Below, piece after piece: positions 35,023-44,459 of a stretch of 64,000 nucleotides of DNA. The DNA is from Acidimicrobiaceae bacterium UBA7830 (GTDB taxonomy: Bacteria; Actinomycetota; Acidimicrobiia; Acidimicrobiales; Ilumatobacteraceae): assembly GCA_002501485.1 (NCBI GenBank), contig DLTS01000011.1:3915-67914 (forward strand), given 5' to 3'. A program made the position numbers and the translations under genes. Under the pieces are notes generated by a model. That model saw nothing but the letters and a program-made list of their open reading frames with translations, ran no database searches and was not told where the DNA came from. Positions within the stretch are counted from its first letter, which is position 1. Each line of letters starts with the position of its first letter.

Positions 35023-37498
35023 GTTCGATGGTGCTGCCGTTCATTCCGACGGTGAGTGAACTACCTTCGGTGGCCTTACCCTCGAGGATCATGATCGCGG
35101 CACGGTCACCGATTTCTCGTTGAATCACTCGTTTGAGGGGTCGTGCGCCGAACGCCGGGTCGAACCCGATTTCAGCGAGGGCATCTAGAGCGTCGGAGGT
35201 CACCATCAGTTCGATTCGTTTGCTGTCCATGAGTCGAGCTTGAAGACGTTCAATGTGAATGTCGACGATGTGACGAAGATCAAATTGAGTTAGCTCACTG
35301 AATCTGATGATGTCGTCAACTCGGTTGAGGAACTCCGGCTTGAAGAACGATGACGGATCTCCGGCAAGGTTTGAGGTCATGATGAGAACAGCATTCGTGA
35401 AGTCAACGGTTCGACCTTGACCGTCGGTGAGACGTCCGTCGTCGAGTACCTGCAGTAAGACGTTGAACACATCAGGATGTGCTTTTTCGATCTCATCGAG
35501 GAGCACCACCGAGTACGGGCGCCGTCGAACAGCCTCGGTGAGTTGGCCACCCTCGTCGTAACCGACGTATCCGGGAGGTGCGCCGATGAGCCGGCTCACC
35601 GTGTGCTTTTCCATGTATTCACCCATGTCGATGCGCACCATCGCCCGTTCATCGTCAAAGAGGAACTCGGCAAGTGCCCGAGCAAGTTCGGTCTTTCCAA
35701 CTCCGGTGGGCCCGAGAAACATGAATGAACCGATTGGTCGGTTCGGGTCGCTGATACCGGCTCGACTGCGTCGAACTGCGTTGGCAACAGCGGTTACAGC
35801 ATCGTGTTGGCCGATCACTCGTTGATGTAACGACTCTTCGAGATGTACGAGTTTCGCCATCTCGCTTTCCATCAGTTTTGCCATCGGGACGCCGGTCCAC
35901 TTGGCGACCACTTCAGCGATGTCTTCTGCGTCGACTTCCTCTTTTAGCATTCGGGCTGCCACTTGGAGTTCGTCAAGGTGTGTAGTTGCTTCATCGATGC
36001 GGCGTTCGAGTTCGGGAATTCTGCCGTAGCGAATTTCGGCGGCAAGGTTGAGATCTGTTTCTCGTTCTGCCTGGCTACGCAGTTGCTCAAGTTCTTCTTT
36101 GAGGTTGCGGATCGCCTCGATGGCCTGCTTCTCAGCTTCCCATCGTTGTTTCATGGTCGAACGTTCTGCATTGAGTGATGCAAGTTCGTTGTGCAGATGG
36201 TCGAGGCGCTCTCGGCTGATGTCGTCATGTTCTTTTTCAAGAGCGACTTGTTCAATTTCGAGCTGCAGGATGCGCCGTTCAACAATGTCGATTTCGGTCG
36301 GCATCGAATCGATTTCGATACGCAGTTTTGACGCGGCCTCGTCGACGAGGTCGATGGCTTTGTCGGGAAGAAATCGGTTGGTGAGGTACCGGTTTGAGAG
36401 CACGGCCGCGGAAACAAGAGCGGAATCTTGAATGCGTACACCGTGGTGAACCTCGTAGCGCTCTCTGAGCCCTCTCAAGATGCCAATGGTGTCTTCGACG
36501 GTCGGCTCACCGACGTATACCTGCTGGAACCGACGCTCGAGAGCCGCATCTTTTTCGACGTATTTGCGGTATTCGTCGAGGGTGGTGGCACCGATGAGGT
36601 GAAGTTCGCCTCGGGCGAGCATTGGTTTAATCATATTGCCGGCGTCCATTGCGCCTTCTGAAGCTCCGGCGCCGACGATGGTGTGAAGTTCGTCGATGAA
36701 GGTGACGATTTCGCCAGCAGCATCGGTGATCTCTTTGAGAACGGCTTTGAGGCGTTCTTCGAATTCACCTCGGTATTTTGCACCAGCGAGCATCGAGGCG
36801 ATATCGAGTGAGATCAGGCGCTTTCCTTTCAGGCCCTCGGGCACATCTCCATCGGAAATTCGTCGTGCAAGGCCTTCTGCGATTGCGGTCTTTCCTACGC
36901 CTGGTTCGCCGATGAGCACCGGGTTGTTTTTTGTGCGTCGGCTGAGCACTTGAATGACACGACGGATTTCGTCGTCGCGGCCGATGACCGGATCGATCTT
37001 TCCTGCAGCAGCTTGGGCGGTGAGGTCGTGCCCATATTTTTCGAGTGCAGCAAATTTTGCTTCAGGGTCTTGATCGGTGATGCGGTGGTTGCCGCGAACA
37101 TCTTTGAGCGCTTGCAGCATTTCTTCTGACCCAACACCAACTCGCTGATTCATGGCGAGAAGGAGGTGCTCAACTGAGAGGTAATCGTCTCTTAGATCTT
37201 TTCGATAGGAGTCTGCGTTGTCGAAGATATTCGACAGTTCGCGATCCATGCGAGGCTCGTCGCCGCCTTGTGCTTGCGGCAGTTTTGAGATCGCCTCGTC
37301 GGCACGATTGGCGACCATGCCGGGGGCTTGGCCGAGTTTTGAGAGAAGAGCGGCTGCAACGGTGCCCTCCTGTGATGCGATCGCAAACAGGAGGTGGTCA
37401 GCGGTGAGTTGGGGGTTGGCGAGTGACCGCGCAAGGTCTCCGGCCTCTGCGACTGCCTCTTGGGTTTTTGTCGTCCATTTCTTTGGATCGAGTGCCAT
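35006..37498 (-). CDS. clpB: ATP-dependent disaggregase ClpB
   Basis: 830 residues. The N-domain ([16 protein letters not shown]) is followed by AAA-1 ([17 protein letters not shown]), the coiled-coil middle domain (about 390-510, rich in E, R and L) and AAA-2 ([17 protein letters not shown]), ending in the small D2 domain. It rescues aggregated proteins with DnaK. AAA-2 has a shortened insert before [11 protein letters not shown], as in other actinobacteria. A consensus DnaA box overlaps the start codon. Confidence 0.96.
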   Translation of the reverse strand: MALDPKKWTTKTQEAVAEAGDLARSLANPQLTADHLLFAIASQEGTVAAALLSKLGQAPGMVANRADEAISKLPQAQGGDEPRMDRELSNIFDNADSYRKDLRDDYLSVEHLLLAMNQRVGVGSEEMLQALKDVRGNHRITDQDPEAKFAALEKYGHDLTAQAAAGKIDPVIGRDDEIRRVIQVLSRRTKNNPVLIGEPGVGKTAIAEGLARRISDGDVPEGLKGKRLISLDIASMLAGAKYRGEFEERLKAVLKEITDAAGEIVTFIDELHTIVGAGASEGAMDAGNMIKPMLARGELHLIGATTLDEYRKYVEKDAALERRFQQVYVGEPTVEDTIGILRGLRERYEVHHGVRIQDSALVSAAVLSNRYLTNRFLPDKAIDLVDEAASKLRIEIDSMPTEIDIVERRILQLEIEQVALEKEHDDISRERLDHLHNELASLNAERSTMKQRWEAEKQAIEAIRNLKEELEQLRSQAERETDLNLAAEIRYGRIPELERRIDEATTHLDELQVAARMLKEEVDAEDIAEVVAKWTGVPMAKLMESEMAKLVHLEESLHQRVIGQHDAVTAVANAVRRSRAGISDPNRPIGSFMFLGPTGVGKTELARALAEFLFDDERAMVRIDMGEYMEKHTVSRLIGAPPGYVGYDEGGQLTEAVRRRPYSVVLLDEIEKAHPDVFNVLLQVLDDGRLTDGQGRTVDFTNAVLIMTSNLAGDPSSFFKPEFLNRVDDIIRFSELTQFDLRHIVDIHIERLQARLMDSKRIELMVTSDALDALAEIGFDPAFGARPLKRVIQREIGDRAAIMILEGKATEGSSLTVGMNGSTIELTTSG

Positions 37499-37506
37499 GT
37501 GGATAA
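37498..37506 (-). promoter_or_regulatory. Consensus DnaA box at the clpB start codon
   Basis: TTATCCACA on the minus strand, its last base being the A of the clpB ATG. It is an exact match to the consensus. About half a chance match is expected in 64 kb on both strands, so this alone is weak. Confidence 0.3.
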
Positions 37507-37610
37507 CTTATCGATCCATTTTGCGGAAACCTACAAATGTTGAGTCATTTCGACTAAAGATTTCTTAGTTCAGGGACTGAGAAAACGCAGAGATTGTTAT
37601 CTTTAAGGGC

Positions 37611-39383
37611 TTAAAAGGCATCCGCAGGAATCGCGTAGAGCGTCTCAGATGACATCTTTACTGCGCTTGCCCAGCCTTCCGCAGCAGGCAACAATTGCTC
37701 ACAGAAAAACCGAGCTGAAGCGATTTTTGCGCCCTCAAATTCATTTGATGGGTCGAGTCCGACAACGCTTCCGGCAAGGAGCCCCGCACATACGGTGGTT
37801 CCAAGCATTCGGAGATACGGCGTCGATGACGCCAGCAGGCTCGCAGGATCATTACTTGCAACGCTGACGAGGTGCTCAGTCGCCTTGCGGCTGCTAGAAA
37901 TGGCCTGGCGCATATTTTCTGCGGCGACAGCCATGCCGTCGACGTTGTCAACATCATCGAGCATTGACTCGAAACGATCGAGTTCGTCGTGCACGACCCC
38001 TCCTGAACGCATGCCAAGTTTGCGGCCAACAAGGTCGGCCGCCTGTATGCCATTTGTCCCCTCATAGATCGGGAGGATTCGAGCGTCGCGATAGTGCTGC
38101 GCAACTCCGGTTTCTTCGACGTAGCCCATGCCACCAAAAATCTGGACAGCTGAAGAGGTGCATTCTTGGGCAATATCAGTGCAGAGCGACTTCGAAAGTG
38201 GAATGTAGAGGTCAGCCTTTTCGCGCCATGAGCGAGCTACCTCGGTATCAGTGGCGGCTTTCGCCATATCGAGGAAGGCCGCATTCGTGTACGTCAGTGC
38301 TCGCATTGCGTCGATCCATGCACGCTGTGTCATCAACAGACGGCGAACGTCTGGATGCTCAACGATGAGGCTTTGCTCGCCAGCAGGGGCACCAATTGCA
38401 CGACCCTGGCGACGTTCATTCGCGTACTGCACCGCATCTTGGTACGCACGTTCGGTGATGGCAAGACCTTGCAACCCGACGGAGAGGCGGGCGTTGTTCA
38501 TCATCGTGAACATGTTGCGCATGCCTTCGTTTTCTTCTCCGACAAGCCATCCGATGGCTCCGTCGTTTTCGCCGTAAGACATCACACACGTCGGCGAACC
38601 GTGGATACCGAGTTTGTGCTCGATCGATACACAACTCACGTCATTCTTTTCACCGATTGAGCCATCGGCATTCAAAAGGAACTTAGGAACAAGAAACATT
38701 GAAATTCCTTTAGTTCCGGGAGGTGCTCCGGGAGTGCGTGCGAGCACGAGGTGAATGATCTGGTCGGTCATGTCATGTTCGCCGAAGGTGATCCAGATCT
38801 TCGTGCCAGTGATCTTCCATGAGCCATCGGCATTTGGTTCGGCCTTTGTTCGCACTGCGCCGACATCGCTTCCTGCTTGTGGTTCTGACAGGTTCATCGT
38901 GCCTGCCCACTCACCGGTGAGCATCTTAGGCAGGTACGTCTCTTTCTGCTCCTGTGAGCCGTGAGCCTCAATGGCGTCGATGGCGCCTTGCGTGAGGAGA
39001 GGGCACAGCGCCATTGACATGTTGGCGCTGTTCAGCATTTCTTGAACAGCGAGTGCTGTCATCCAGGGAAACCCGGCTCCGCCGTATTCGGCATCGAATG
39101 GCATCGCTCCAAATCCCGATGCGACATATTGCGCGTAGGCGGGCTTAAACGATTCAGGGGTGGTCACCGATGCGTCAGCATGCCACTGGGCTTTGACAGT
39201 GTCGCCATCTTTATTGGTCGGGGCAACTACCTCGGACATGAACCGTCCGACCTCTTCAAGCACGCCAATAACGGTGTCGGAATCAACATGAGAGAACAGT
39301 TCTTGGTCAAGAACCTGGTCGAGTCCCGCAACGTTGGTCAGCGTGTGTGCGATGTCGGCAATGGGAGCACGATAGTTAGCCAT
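37611..39383 (-). CDS. Acyl-CoA dehydrogenase (long, about 590-residue type)
   Basis: 590 residues of the large acyl-CoA dehydrogenase group that has an added C-terminal domain (mycobacterial FadE5-like and DmdC-like enzymes). Visible are NLSEPQAGSDVGAVRTKA, ITGTKIWITFGEHDMT, and GGMGYVEETGVAQHYRDARIL followed by PIYEGTNGIQAADLVG. It introduces the trans-2 double bond into an acyl-CoA using FAD. DmdC (methylthiopropionyl-CoA dehydrogenase) belongs to the same group but cannot be claimed without a tree. Confidence 0.9.
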   Translation of the reverse strand: MANYRAPIADIAHTLTNVAGLDQVLDQELFSHVDSDTVIGVLEEVGRFMSEVVAPTNKDGDTVKAQWHADASVTTPESFKPAYAQYVASGFGAMPFDAEYGGAGFPWMTALAVQEMLNSANMSMALCPLLTQGAIDAIEAHGSQEQKETYLPKMLTGEWAGTMNLSEPQAGSDVGAVRTKAEPNADGSWKITGTKIWITFGEHDMTDQIIHLVLARTPGAPPGTKGISMFLVPKFLLNADGSIGEKNDVSCVSIEHKLGIHGSPTCVMSYGENDGAIGWLVGEENEGMRNMFTMMNNARLSVGLQGLAITERAYQDAVQYANERRQGRAIGAPAGEQSLIVEHPDVRRLLMTQRAWIDAMRALTYTNAAFLDMAKAATDTEVARSWREKADLYIPLSKSLCTDIAQECTSSAVQIFGGMGYVEETGVAQHYRDARILPIYEGTNGIQAADLVGRKLGMRSGGVVHDELDRFESMLDDVDNVDGMAVAAENMRQAISSSRKATEHLVSVASNDPASLLASSTPYLRMLGTTVCAGLLAGSVVGLDPSNEFEGAKIASARFFCEQLLPAAEGWASAVKMSSETLYAIPADAF

Positions 39384-39442
39384 GCCCTACATTCTGCCAG
39401 CAATTGGCTTGCAGGGCTCTAAGCAGTAGAAGGTTTTGAAAG

Positions 39443-39883
39443 TTAGGGATGTTGCTCGCGTTCGTGAAGAAATTCGCTGATCGTTCCACCGACGCGCTGC
39501 ATTCGACCGTAAAAGTGGGCGATCTCATCACCATCTTGATTGGTGACGACAGCGTCATGGAGACTCGGGCGCTTGCCTTTCCACCGAGTGGTGCCAATAG
39601 CGGTGAGGCGATCGCCCGGGTAGGCCGACTTCACCCACTCGATTGACCCGTTTGTCGCAAGTGCCATCTCGTCGTAACTACTTGCTGACATGGCCATTGC
39701 CGTGTCGGCAAGGATGAAGACAACACCGCCCTGGCAGACGCCGGCACCGTTCGTCATTTCTTCGGTCACAGTCATCTCAATCACGCACCGGTCATGATTC
39801 AATTCAACCATCTCCATCTTGAACATGTTGAAGACGCGGTCGAACTTCAGCAAACGTCGAACGAGGGCCTCGGGGTCGCTCAT
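39443..39883 (-). CDS. PaaI-like hotdog thioesterase
   Basis: 146 residues with the PaaI pattern: GAGVCQGGVVFILADTAMAMS, then GSIEWVKSAYPGDRLTAIGT. These enzymes hydrolyse aryl- or acyl-CoA. It lies between the acyl-CoA dehydrogenase and the DUF3445 gene on the same strand with short gaps, so it may share their transcript. Confidence 0.85.
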   Translation of the reverse strand: MSDPEALVRRLLKFDRVFNMFKMEMVELNHDRCVIEMTVTEEMTNGAGVCQGGVVFILADTAMAMSASSYDEMALATNGSIEWVKSAYPGDRLTAIGTTRWKGKRPSLHDAVVTNQDGDEIAHFYGRMQRVGGTISEFLHEREQHP

Positions 39884-39902
39884 GTTCGAAGGTTAGACAG
39901 TG

Positions 39903-40748
39903 TTAGGCCGACGACCGGAGCCAATCGGCGATGTGGTTGCCCGATCGATCGAGTTGTTTGTATTCAGCGATTGGTACCGGCATCGACTCGATTGCGTTGG
40001 CGAGAGCAACTGCAGACATCTGATCGACATCAACCAGATCAGGCAGAGGCAATTGATGGGTTCGAATCGTGAACAGCACGCAGTTCGTTTGTGGGAATCG
40101 ACGCAGAGTCTCTCGTTCGATTCTCAAGTGGTGGTCGCTCGCAGGTGCATCGACGGGGCGAGGAGCCGCAGTACCGTCAACTGCTTGGTAGAGATCATCG
40201 GTGTCGATAACACCCCATCCCAGGCGCCACATCGGGCGATCAGGTTTGAGTCGGCGAAGCACGTCATCGATTACTGGGCCAAGCTGCTCATTGAGAAGCG
40301 CGACCGGTTCATGAACTTCGGACATGCTGAGACCAAGTTTCGATCGGAGATCCCACCGATTTGGAAAGCAGACGCTGCCGGCACCAAAGACAAATTTCTT
40401 GTCACGTTCCACCATGAGCACAAGATCTTCTTGAATGAGTCGACCTGCTGCATCGAGAGGATGCAGATCTGTGTCGACGCTGACGGTCGCAGCGTGCGAA
40501 GGATGCTCTCTTTCGAGATGTGCGATGAGTACCTCAAGTACTTCTTGTGCTTGGTCTTCAGTGTCGTCAAGCGCGCAGAACGCCGTCGACGGATGCGACG
40601 ACATGATCTCCGCTTTTAGCGCAAGTTCGTGAGCAGCATCGTCGTCAATTTCGATCCATCGTTCGAGGTCAAGTGGCCGAACACCGAGACGCCACCGAAA
40701 CTCGCCGGCGGTCTCACGCCAAGGCTCATAGGGCGGACGGCGTGTCAT
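39903..40748 (-). CDS. DUF3445 haem-dependent oxidative N-demethylase family protein
   Basis: 281 residues matching DUF3445: FRWRLGVRPLDLERWIEID, the QEDLVLMVERDKKFVFGAG region, VCFPNRWDLRSKLGLSMSEV with HEPVALLNEQ, and the signature LRIERETLRRFPQT then VLFTIRTHQLPL. The family includes HODM, which removes methyl groups from dimethylamine using haem. The true substrate here is unknown. It ends 19 bases before the thioesterase and begins two bases after hisD ends, so it may be the second gene of the hisD transcript. Confidence 0.8.
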   Translation of the reverse strand: MTRRPPYEPWRETAGEFRWRLGVRPLDLERWIEIDDDAAHELALKAEIMSSHPSTAFCALDDTEDQAQEVLEVLIAHLEREHPSHAATVSVDTDLHPLDAAGRLIQEDLVLMVERDKKFVFGAGSVCFPNRWDLRSKLGLSMSEVHEPVALLNEQLGPVIDDVLRRLKPDRPMWRLGWGVIDTDDLYQAVDGTAAPRPVDAPASDHHLRIERETLRRFPQTNCVLFTIRTHQLPLPDLVDVDQMSAVALANAIESMPVPIAEYKQLDRSGNHIADWLRSSA

Positions 40749-40750
40749 GT

Positions 40751-42082
40751 TTAGTGTTGGCGACGACGAATCGCAGCCGCGTGGGCAGGAAACCCCTCGT
40801 GGTCGGCAAGAGCGATGATTGATGGAGCCATCCGTTCAAGAGCACGTTCATCAGCCCGCGCAACTGCGGTTCGTTTGAGAAACGCCTGCGCTGTAATGCC
40901 AGACGACACATGAGCGAATCCAGACGTAGGAAGTGAGGCTGGACAGCCGATCACGAAATTCGCTGCAGAGAACGGTGTGTGCTGGCCGATGAGCATTTCG
41001 CCAGCGTGATCAATTTGGTCGACACAGTGCTCGAGGTCGGTCTCGCAAACTGCAATTTGAAGGTGCTCTGGCGCGTAGGCATTTGCGACGGTGCACGCGT
41101 CGTCGATGTTGTCGACAATGACGCATCCGCCGTTTGGGCCAAGCGCAGCCCGAGCAGCCGTTGCTCGAACCTCGGGTAGATCAGCGAGTTGGCGATGAAG
41201 TTCTGCATCGACGCTCTCGGCGAGCGTTGACGATGGCGTGACGAGGACGACTGAGGTGTCGGTTCCGTGTTCCGCCTCGATGAGAAGGTCAGCAGCAAGC
41301 CGCATGACATCAGCGGAGTCGTCAGCAATGACAAGCGACTCGGTTGGACCGAGCAACATCATCGTTGTGACGCCGTGCCGCTGCATCTCGACCTGCGCGA
41401 TTGTGACGGCGGGTGACCCTGGCCCGACAATCTTGCGGACCCGAGGTATCGACTCGGTGCCGAAGCCAAGCGCCGCGATTCCAGCTGGGCCGTTCACCCG
41501 AAAGATATTGCGAATGCCAAGTGTGCGACAGACGTGAACGACTGCGGGGTCGACCTCACCCTGACCGCCTGGCGCCGGCGGGACAACGACAGCGATTTCG
41601 GGAACACCAGCGACAATCGCAGGAACGGCGAGTTGATATGTCACGCTCGGATACGACGCTTTACCCGATGGCGTGAAGAGCCCGGCAGAGGTAATCGGTG
41701 TGATCTTCTCACCGACGGTGAGGCCAGGTTCACTCTCGAATGACCATGACGATGAGTGTTCGAGTTGATGCTCATTGAAGATTCGGAGATGTGCGATCGC
41801 ATCGCGAATAGCGGATGCAACCTCTTGTGAAACAGTTGCCGATTCATACTCGTCATCGCTGAGCCGCAGAGCGTCGGGGGACACGGTAATGCCATCAAAG
41901 CGATCGAGAGCATCACAGACCGCCTCGTCGCCTCGTTCACGAACGTCATCGATGAGCTCTCCGATAGATGCCCGTAGCGAGGGCTCAAAAATGTCGTCGA
42001 GGCCGCGATGGAGAATCTGCTGTCGGGCAGCGACATCCATTTCTGACCAGCGTTGAACTCGAAGGACACTCACAAACTCCAA
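40751..42082 (-). CDS. hisD: Histidinol dehydrogenase
   Basis: 443-residue enzyme that oxidises histidinol to histidine, the last two steps of histidine synthesis. Seen are ITSAGLFTPSGKASYPSVTY, NIFRVNGPAGIAALGFGTES with VRKIVGPGSPAVTIAQ, GPTESLVIADDSADVM, the NAYAPEHLQI zinc region and GYAHVSSG-like GFAHVSSGITAQAFLKR. No other his genes are visible here, so the pathway is scattered or lies elsewhere. Confidence 0.93.
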   Translation of the reverse strand: MEFVSVLRVQRWSEMDVAARQQILHRGLDDIFEPSLRASIGELIDDVRERGDEAVCDALDRFDGITVSPDALRLSDDEYESATVSQEVASAIRDAIAHLRIFNEHQLEHSSSWSFESEPGLTVGEKITPITSAGLFTPSGKASYPSVTYQLAVPAIVAGVPEIAVVVPPAPGGQGEVDPAVVHVCRTLGIRNIFRVNGPAGIAALGFGTESIPRVRKIVGPGSPAVTIAQVEMQRHGVTTMMLLGPTESLVIADDSADVMRLAADLLIEAEHGTDTSVVLVTPSSTLAESVDAELHRQLADLPEVRATAARAALGPNGGCVIVDNIDDACTVANAYAPEHLQIAVCETDLEHCVDQIDHAGEMLIGQHTPFSAANFVIGCPASLPTSGFAHVSSGITAQAFLKRTAVARADERALERMAPSIIALADHEGFPAHAAAIRRRQH

Positions 42083-42147
42083 GTTATCGACGTAACCGCC
42101 TCGGTGGGTCGGTTGTGATCAAGGCGATAGATTCACAGTGCTTACTC

Positions 42148-42233
42148 GGGCGAGTGGCGGAATGGCAGACGCGCTGGCTTCAGGTGCCAGTGTCCGTAAG
42201 GACGTGGGGGTTCAAGTCCCCCCTCGCCCACCA
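42148..42233 (+). tRNA. tRNA-Leu (anticodon CAG)
   Basis: 86 bases with a GGGCGAG/CTCGCCC acceptor stem, an A discriminator and an encoded CCA end. The anticodon stem CTGGC/GCCAG encloses TTCAGGT, so the anticodon is CAG at 42181-42183. A long variable arm (GTGTCCGTAAGGACGT) marks a class II tRNA, and GGTTCAAGTCC forms the T loop. D-loop GG is in AATGGCAGAC. Confidence 0.95.
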
Positions 42234-42331
42234 GTTGTTGGTTGATGAGGGTCGGTGCCGAGCACTGTTTCACCGGTGGTCTGATGAAACTCAATGCCGT
42301 GTGGCCAGCCCCAAACTGTTTGACTTAAGGC

Positions 42332-44416
42332 ATGACGCAACTAACTGAAACTGTCCGTCTTGAGACTGATGGCGAGATCGCCCTGGTCATTGTTGACAAT
42401 CCGCCGGTAAATGCGCTGAGTTGGCATGTCCGCCAGGGGTTGCTCGATGGCATGACCAGCGCAGTTAACAATGGAGCAGCAGGCATCGTTCTCTTCTGCG
42501 AGGGGCGCACCTTTATTGCCGGTGCCGACATCAGCGAATTCGGCGGGGCTCCACAGGGCCCCAGCCTCCAAGAGGTTCAAGATGCGATGGAGAACGCCCC
42601 AATCCCGGTGATCGCCGCAATCCACGGCACCGCCCTTGGCGGAGGCCTCGAAGTTGCGTTATGCGCGCACTACCGGGTGGCCGTCTCGGGAGCGAAGTTT
42701 GGTTTGCCAGAGGTCAATCTCGGGCTGCTGCCTGGAGCAGGAGGCACGCAGCGATTGCCTCGCCTAGCCGGAGTTCCGAAGGCTCTTGAGATGATGACGT
42801 CAGGTCGACATATTGGCACTGCTGAGGCTCGTGAGGCAGGGCTCGTTGACGAGGTTACTGAAGGGGATCTACGAGAAGCAGCGATTGCGTTTGCGCGTCG
42901 AGCGATTGCTGAGAATATGCCGCTTGCACGAGTGCGTGACCGTGATGAAAAGGTGCTTGAGGCTCGCGGTAACACCGAAGTCTTTGCGAACTTCAGGGCG
43001 TCAATTGCCCGCAAGACTCGCGGCTTCCTCGCGCCCGAATACAACATTCAATGCATTGAGGCCGCATCCAATCTGTCGTTCGACGAAGGTCTTGCCGTCG
43101 AGCGTCGTTTGTTCAATGAACTCATGACTGGACCCCAGTCAGCAGCCCAGCGTTACGCATTCTTTGCTGAGCGCGCCGCCAACAAGGTTCCAGATGTTCC
43201 ATCGGATACCCCAATTGTTGACGTCAAGCATTGTGGTGTACTCGGTGCCGGCACGATGGGCGGTGGCATTGCGATGAACTTCGCGAACGTTGGGATTCCT
43301 GTCACCATTGTTGAGCGTGATCAAGAAAGCCTCGATCGCGGTCTTGCGGTGGTGCGGAAGAACTATGAGCGTTCGGCATCGAATGGTTCAATCCCGGCGT
43401 CGGCTGTTGGGGAGCGGATGGCGCTCATCACGGGGTCGACCGACAAACAAGATTTTGCTGATTGCGATCTTGTCATCGAAGCAGTCTTTGAAGACATGGC
43501 GTTGAAGAAGACGATCTTTGCTGAGCTTGATCAGATCTGTAAGCCGGGGGCGATTTTGGCGTCAAATACTTCTGCGCTTGATGTCAATGAGATCGCGTCG
43601 GTCACATCACGCCCGGAGAGCGTGATCGGGATGCACTTCTTCTCACCGGCTAATGTGATGAAACTCCTCGAGGTTGTGCGCGGTGCAAAGTCGTCCGACA
43701 CGACCGTTGCGACCGCAATGGCAATCTCAAAGCGGGTGAACAAGATCGCCGTGCTCGTCGGCGTCTGTCACGGCTTTGTCGGTAACCGGATGCTGTTTAT
43801 GCGTGGCGCTGAGGCCGACCGGATGATTCTTGAGGGAGCAACGCCAGCACAAATTGACCGAGTGTTGTACGACTTTGGTTTCCCAATGGGACCATTCGCC
43901 ATGATGGATCTAGCGGGCCTCGACATTGGCTGGAACGAGGCAACCTCGTCGAGTTCAACGGTGCGAGAAGTGCTCTGTGAGAACGGTCGTCGCGGACAGA
44001 AGAACGGTCGTGGCTACTACACCTACGACCCTGATACTCGGGCATCAGCCCCCGACCCAGAAGTTGAGCAACTCATCAAAGACTTTGCCATCGCCCAAGG
44101 TGTGGAGCAGCGTGAGGTGACCGACCAAGAGGTGCTCGAACGCTGTGTGTACCCGATGGTCAATGAGGGAGCGAAGATTCTCGAAGAGAAGATTGCAATT
44201 CGCGGTAGTGATATTGACGTTGTTTGGGTGAACGGTTACGGCTGGCCTCTGTACCGGGGTGGTCCAATGCACTGGGCTGACTCGGTTGGTGTTGCTGAGA
44301 TTGTTGAGCGAATCCGTCATTACTCTGCGTCGCTTGGTGGATCGCACTGGGATCTGTCGCCGCTGTTGGCTCGCTTGGCAGATGAGAGCGGGGCACTACA
44401 GACTTTCACCAATTAA
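42332..44416 (+). CDS. fadJ: Fused enoyl-CoA hydratase / 3-hydroxyacyl-CoA dehydrogenase (FadJ-like)
   Basis: 694 residues. The N-terminal crotonase part has the oxyanion segment GRTFIAGADISEF and the GTALGGGLEVALCAHYRVAV to GLLPGAGGTQRLPRL region with the catalytic Glu. The NAD-binding part starts CGVLGAGTMGGGIAMNFANV, followed by SNTSALDVNEIASVTSRPE, then VIGMHFFSPANVMKLLEVV with the catalytic His. It performs two successive steps of beta-oxidation. The thiolase partner is not in the window. Confidence 0.93.
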   Translation: MTQLTETVRLETDGEIALVIVDNPPVNALSWHVRQGLLDGMTSAVNNGAAGIVLFCEGRTFIAGADISEFGGAPQGPSLQEVQDAMENAPIPVIAAIHGTALGGGLEVALCAHYRVAVSGAKFGLPEVNLGLLPGAGGTQRLPRLAGVPKALEMMTSGRHIGTAEAREAGLVDEVTEGDLREAAIAFARRAIAENMPLARVRDRDEKVLEARGNTEVFANFRASIARKTRGFLAPEYNIQCIEAASNLSFDEGLAVERRLFNELMTGPQSAAQRYAFFAERAANKVPDVPSDTPIVDVKHCGVLGAGTMGGGIAMNFANVGIPVTIVERDQESLDRGLAVVRKNYERSASNGSIPASAVGERMALITGSTDKQDFADCDLVIEAVFEDMALKKTIFAELDQICKPGAILASNTSALDVNEIASVTSRPESVIGMHFFSPANVMKLLEVVRGAKSSDTTVATAMAISKRVNKIAVLVGVCHGFVGNRMLFMRGAEADRMILEGATPAQIDRVLYDFGFPMGPFAMMDLAGLDIGWNEATSSSSTVREVLCENGRRGQKNGRGYYTYDPDTRASAPDPEVEQLIKDFAIAQGVEQREVTDQEVLERCVYPMVNEGAKILEEKIAIRGSDIDVVWVNGYGWPLYRGGPMHWADSVGVAEIVERIRHYSASLGGSHWDLSPLLARLADESGALQTFTN

Positions 44417-44459
44417 GCGCCCGCACTGAGTAGGTTCGGACCGCCTCAAAGGGAGAGTT

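Noticed and set aside
37611..39383. DmdC (DMSP degradation) as the name of the long acyl-CoA dehydrogenase
   Set aside because: The same length class includes FadE5-type enzymes, and no dmdA, dmdB or dmdD is recognisable beside it.
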